This document shows positions 32,415-35,333 of a stretch of DNA of 35,333 bases, piece by piece (the stretch's first letter is position 1; every line of letters begins with the position of its first letter). This DNA comes from an uncultured Lentisphaeraceae bacterium (GTDB taxonomy: Bacteria > Verrucomicrobiota > Kiritimatiellia > RFP12 > DVOR01). The notes beneath the pieces were generated by a model. That model ran no database searches and was not told the DNA's origin. It saw only the letters and a program-made list of their open reading frames with translations. The translations under genes were made by a program, and so were the position numbers. The DNA lies in NCBI GenBank assembly GCA_949288955.1, contig CASEMS010000025.1, forward strand, positions 1 to 35,333, written 5' to 3'.

Positions 32415-33296
32415 TCAGCGGAGCGCCCATGCCTCTTGGGAGAGGCGGCGGAGGGTCAGCGCGCCGCGCGTCTGCGCCACCCCGCCGACGGGCAGGGCGA
32501 GCAGCGCGCGGAGTTGGGCGTGGGTGGGGGGCGTCGGCAGCCAGGCGCGGAGGGCGCGTCGGGCCAGGACGGTCGGCGTGCCGGGGCGGAGGCACAGGAG
32601 GCGCGGGGTGCGCTCGGCCACCGCCGCCTCGGCCTGGGCGGCGAGGTAGGCGCCCTCCTCGGCCAGCAGGTCGGCGGAGACGTTCGCGCCCCGGGTGAGC
32701 TGCGGCAGACGCTCGGCGATCAGGCGGCGGATGGCGTTGCGGGGGATGGCGAGGTCGGCGTTCGAGACGTCCTCCACCCAACGGAGGCCGCGGGCGCGGA
32801 GCCAGGCCACTTGGTCGGCGTGCGTCTCGTCGAGGAGCGGGCGGCAGAGGCGCAGGTCGGGCGCGCCGGGGAGCGTGCCGGCCCAGCCGAGGTTGGTGAG
32901 GCCCTCCACGCCGCAGCCCCGGGCCAGGCGCAGGATCAGGCTTTCTGCGCGGTCGTCGGCCTGGTGGGCCAGCAGCACGCCGACGGCGCGCGCGGCGCGT
33001 GCGGCCTCGGCCAGGAAGGCCATCCGGGCGCGTCGGGCGCGGGTCTCCTTGGAGCCGCCGCCGGCCTCGGGGTCGGGGCAGCGGCCCACGCGCAGCGGCA
33101 CGCCCAACGTCGCGCAGAGGTCGCGGCAGAAGGCCTCGGCCTCGTCGCCGTTCTCGTCCGCGAAGCCGTGGTTGAAGTGGAGCGCCACGGGGCGTCCGCC
33201 GGCCTCGACGCACCGACGCAGCAGGGCCACCGAGTCGGCTCCGCCGCTCAGCCCCAATGCCCAACGCGCCTCGCGCAAATCCTCTGGCCAACGCAT
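32415..33296 (-). CDS. tilS: tRNA(Ile)-lysidine synthase TilS
   Basis: Adds lysine to C34 of the tRNA(Ile) CAU anticodon using ATP, so that it reads AUA. 293 residues from the ATG at 33296. The PP-loop SGGADS is at residues 17-22, followed by ALHFNHGF, the KETRARRARMAFL helix, AHQADDRAESLILRLARG and the C-terminal part of the core EDVSNADLAIPRNAIRR. These are in the usual family order. It is shorter than the E. coli and Bacillus enzymes (over 400 residues) and closer to short forms such as that of Aquifex; the C-terminal accessory domain is reduced. No Shine-Dalgarno is seen; the -10 box lies six bases before the ATG, so the mRNA is probably leaderless. An in-frame start 18 codons upstream would lie before that promoter. 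Confidence 0.93.
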   Translation of the reverse strand: MRWPEDLREARWALGLSGGADSVALLRRCVEAGGRPVALHFNHGFADENGDEAEAFCRDLCATLGVPLRVGRCPDPEAGGGSKETRARRARMAFLAEAARAARAVGVLLAHQADDRAESLILRLARGCGVEGLTNLGWAGTLPGAPDLRLCRPLLDETHADQVAWLRARGLRWVEDVSNADLAIPRNAIRRLIAERLPQLTRGANVSADLLAEEGAYLAAQAEAAVAERTPRLLCLRPGTPTVLARRALRAWLPTPPTHAQLRALLALPVGGVAQTRGALTLRRLSQEAWALR

Positions 33297-33302
33297 GACC
33301 GC

Positions 33303-33313
33303 ATGATACCACA
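33303..33313 (-). promoter_or_regulatory. Promoter of tilS placing the start at the ATG
   Basis: On the minus strand, TTGTGGTATCATGCGG includes TATCAT (33308-33303) with a TG-containing extension. It is followed by only six bases before the ATG at 33296. A start 7 bases after the -10 box would coincide with the A of the ATG. Confidence 0.65.
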
Positions 33314-33334
33314 AGCCTGCCGAGAGGGCGGCGG

Positions 33335-33700
33335 GAACGACGGGGGACAATCACAAAGAACACAACGGGCACAAAGGGGGCGCGGGCGGGCCCGCGCAGG
33401 ACTGGATGGACGGCGATGGGGAACCGCAGATCGCGCGGATTGGGGCGGATTTGGGGGTCGGCTACCGCCGACAGGACTGCCAGAGGGAAAGACCACAGAG
33501 GGCACGAAGGGGGACACAGAGGGACACGAAGGGGGATGGGTGGACTCACTTGGGCAGCACGGGAGGCGAGGGCGGTAGGGAGCGGTCAGCGGGCGAAGCC
33601 CGCAGAGCGACCGGCGGAGCCCGCAAACCTCCCGCGCCACCTTGCGTCTTTGCGGTCAAATCCCCCAAGCCTCCAAGCCTCCAAACTTCCAAGCCTCCCC
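33335..33700 (+). repeat. Composite repeat R3-linker-R1-R2, direct copy
   Basis: R3 array (33340-33533) with ACAATCACAAAGAACACAAC, the GGGCGCGGGCGGGCCCGCGC hairpin, CAGGACTGGATGGACGGCG, then ACCGCAGATCGCGCGGATT and CGGCTACCGCCGACAGGAC. The linker GGACTCACTTGGGCAGC (about 33542-33558), R1 (33559-33663) and an extended R2 with an extra AAGCCTCC unit (33666-33698) follow. It fills the space between the divergent tilS and the gene at 33740. No gene is seen in it. Confidence 0.85.
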
Positions 33701-33723
33701 CACTGCCCGAACTTCCGCTGATG

Positions 33724-33732
33724 TGTTATAGT
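33724..33732 (+). promoter_or_regulatory. Extended -10 promoter directly before the start codon
   Basis: TGTTATAGT (TATAGT at 33727-33732) within GATGTGTTATAGTGGG is nearly the same as the boxes before 27864 and tilS. The ATG at 33740 begins eight bases after the box, so the transcript should be leaderless or have a leader of about one base. GGGAAGG before the ATG would not be in the mRNA if this holds. Confidence 0.65.
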
Positions 33733-33739
33733 GGGAAGG

Positions 33740-35218
33740 ATGAAAGCCTTTCTGAGACCGTGGTGCCTGGGCGCCGCCATGAGCGCGCTCTACGCGCTCG
33801 CCATCGTGCTTGGGTTCTGGCGCGTGTTGGCGCCGGATGTCGTCTTCGTGGCGCCGGACGCGCCGCTCGCGCCGTTGACCTTCGGTGAGGCGGTGCGTCA
33901 GCTTTTCTCCACGCCGCCCACGTTGCAGAACCTGGTCTTCCTCCTGCCGTACCGTTTCGCCTACGAGGGGACCTTCTGGGTGGATGGTTACGTGATGTGC
34001 CTGGCGGCGGTCTTCCTCCTGCGTGGGCGTGGGGTGGGGTGGGGCGCCGCGTGGGTGGGGGGGCTGTGCGCGGCCTTCGCGGGTTACTTCGCCACGCTCT
34101 TCTGCGCGGGGCACCGTGGGGTGGTCGACGCGCTGTCCGTGGGGTGCCTGGGCTTCGGGGCGTTGCTGCGGGGCGTCCGGACGGGGCGTGTGCGGTGGTT
34201 CGCCTTGGTGGCGGCCGCCAACGCGCTGAGTCTGGCCGCGCAGGCGGACATTTGGCTGCTCGTGGCGTTGGCGCAGGGGGCCTACGCGCTGTGGCTGCTG
34301 TGGCGCGAGCGTCCCGCCTGGCGGCCTTTGGCGCGGGGCGCGGCGGTGGCGGCGGCGGTCTTCCTCGTGGTGGGGTGGCCGGCCTTGCGGCATACCTTCG
34401 TGGACGCCCGTCAGACCCGCGCCGACCAGTTGGCCCAGGCGCAGGCCGCCGCCCAAAGTCCCGCGCAGGCCGCCGTCGCGCAGTGGCGCTTCATCACCGA
34501 CTGGTCGCTCCCGCCCGAGGATTTGGTGGAGTGGTTCCTGCCCGGCGCCATCGGCCACACCAGCTATCCCTTCGACCCCAAGCCTTACACCGGGCGTATC
34601 GGCTCGGCCCATCAGACGCTCCGCCAGCACACCGTCCACGTCGGCTGGCCCGCGATGCTCCTGGCCGCGGCGGCGATCGTCCTTCTGGCGCGGCGGGATC
34701 CGTCGGCGCGCGACCTGCCGTTCTGGTATGCCTTGGCCGCGGTGGCGCTGCTCCTGGCTTTGGGGCGGCATACGCCGCTCTACCGCGCCGTCGCCGCGCT
34801 CCCGTTCCTCGACCAGATCCGCGCGCCCGTCAAGTGGCTCCACCTCACGGGCTTCGCGCTGGCGGTGGCCGCGGGGGTGGGGGCGCAGGCGCTGACGCGG
34901 CGGTGGGCGTGGGCGGCGTTCCCGCTGGCGGCGGCGGTGGCCCTCTGCGGGGCGCTCGTCATCCGCCCCTACGTCTTCCCGCGCGACCTGCGGCACACGC
35001 CCCTCACCGCCGCCCTGCCTCCCGGCGCGACCCTCTGCAACGCCGTCCGCTGGCCGCTTCTCGACGATGTCTGCCGGTGGCACCGCATCCCCTTGTCCAC
35101 CGACCCGCGCGCCGCCGACTACGCCGTCGCGCCCGTCCCCCAGCCCGGCCTCACCCCCGTGGCCACCCAAACCCTTGCCCAGCCGCCTCTCACCCTTGGC
35201 CTTTACCGCCTCCGCTGA
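33740..35218 (+). CDS. Polytopic membrane protein, YfhO-like
   Basis: 492 residues from the ATG at 33740 (a second ATG at 33779 is possible). There are roughly ten hydrophobic segments, the first at about 11-30, with a long extracytoplasmic loop near 215-290 (ARQTRADQLAQAQAAAQSPA, LVEWFLPGAIGHTSYPF). The segment LGRHTPLYRAVAALPFLDQI followed by RAPVKWLHLTGFALAVAAG (from about residue 340) matches the conserved part of YfhO-type proteins, which have a GT-C glycosyltransferase-like fold and in Firmicutes assist teichoic acid glycosylation. A short soluble C-terminal part follows. Substrate unknown; a role in envelope glycosylation is inferred. Neighbouring tilS is divergent and separated by repeats, so the gene is a single unit here. 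Confidence 0.65.
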   Translation: MKAFLRPWCLGAAMSALYALAIVLGFWRVLAPDVVFVAPDAPLAPLTFGEAVRQLFSTPPTLQNLVFLLPYRFAYEGTFWVDGYVMCLAAVFLLRGRGVGWGAAWVGGLCAAFAGYFATLFCAGHRGVVDALSVGCLGFGALLRGVRTGRVRWFALVAAANALSLAAQADIWLLVALAQGAYALWLLWRERPAWRPLARGAAVAAAVFLVVGWPALRHTFVDARQTRADQLAQAQAAAQSPAQAAVAQWRFITDWSLPPEDLVEWFLPGAIGHTSYPFDPKPYTGRIGSAHQTLRQHTVHVGWPAMLLAAAAIVLLARRDPSARDLPFWYALAAVALLLALGRHTPLYRAVAALPFLDQIRAPVKWLHLTGFALAVAAGVGAQALTRRWAWAAFPLAAAVALCGALVIRPYVFPRDLRHTPLTAALPPGATLCNAVRWPLLDDVCRWHRIPLSTDPRAADYAVAPVPQPGLTPVATQTLAQPPLTLGLYRLR

Positions 35219-35235
35219 GCCGCGGCGACGACTCG

Positions 35236-35333
35236 GTGTAGAATGTCAATAGAATTGCGCAGGGCGCGGGGGATTGCTTGGAAAATACGCATGGGTCAGG
35301 GGGCCTTTCTGGGGGAGCGGGAGTAGTGGACGA
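35236..35333 (+). promoter_or_regulatory. Promoter and leader of a gene beyond the window
   Basis: GTGTAGAAT (TAGAAT at 35239-35244) resembles the extended -10 boxes upstream. The AT-richer leader contains a short reading frame (ATG 35291 to TAG 35326, 11 codons). Its stop overlaps a GTG (35326-35328) that has GGAGCGGGAG just upstream and could begin the next gene. Too little sequence remains to identify it. Confidence 0.35.

Overview
The window is very GC-rich bacterial DNA with strong G/C preference at third codon positions. Almost everything is one gene (422-26974, + strand) for an exported protein of about 8,850 residues. It combines discoidin-like, laminin-G-like and autotransporter-type beta-strand repeats. 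This, together with a DUF3127 protein, a DUF5672 glycosyltransferase-like protein and intergenic arrays of CACGAAG/CACAAAG-type short repeats, suggests the PVC superphylum, probably a Kiritimatiellota, Lentisphaerota or Verrucomicrobiota host-associated bacterium. The assignment is an inference from gene and repeat style; no rRNA or marker tree is available here.

Layout. 1-421: dispersed repeats, then a promoter and ribosome binding site for the giant gene. 422-26974: the giant gene, closed by a strong intrinsic terminator (26993-27024). 27030-27820: repeat-filled spacer, including a run of 20 Gs. 27864-30611: a tightly packed operon of a DUF3127 OB-fold-like protein with an SSB-like tail, prmC (release factor glutamine methyltransferase) and a two-domain DUF5672/glycosyltransferase-like protein. 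30615-30975: composite repeat on the minus strand. 31048-32347: efp (elongation factor P) and a membrane-anchored TPR-like protein. 32361-32397: a bidirectional terminator shared with the convergent tilS (32415-33296, minus strand). 33335-33700: second copy of the composite repeat, inverted relative to the first. 33740-35218: a YfhO-like polytopic membrane protein. 35236-35333: promoter and leader of a gene beyond the window.

The small genes are mostly translation housekeeping (prmC, efp, tilS) with two envelope/glycan-type genes; I see no functional link between them and the giant gene. The giant protein has a signal peptide but no recognisable C-terminal barrel or anchor. Its make-up (five discoidin-like units, three LamG-like domains, about ten copies of an unrecognised 200-260 residue module, and long beta-helical stretches with K-T-G-x-G repeats) suggests a cell-surface or released fibre that binds glycans or other cells.

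The most interesting signals are: (1) the giant protein and its unnamed recurring module; (2) a piece of an intergenic repeat family read in frame inside the giant gene at 15193-15254, marked by codons otherwise almost absent from the gene; (3) a composite repeat (heptad array, linker, palindrome, pyrimidine motif) in inverted copies around the efp-tilS block; (4) two promoters whose -10 box lies 6-7 bases before the start codon, implying leaderless mRNAs; and (5) frequent GTTAC/GTAAC motifs in the giant gene against its codon bias.
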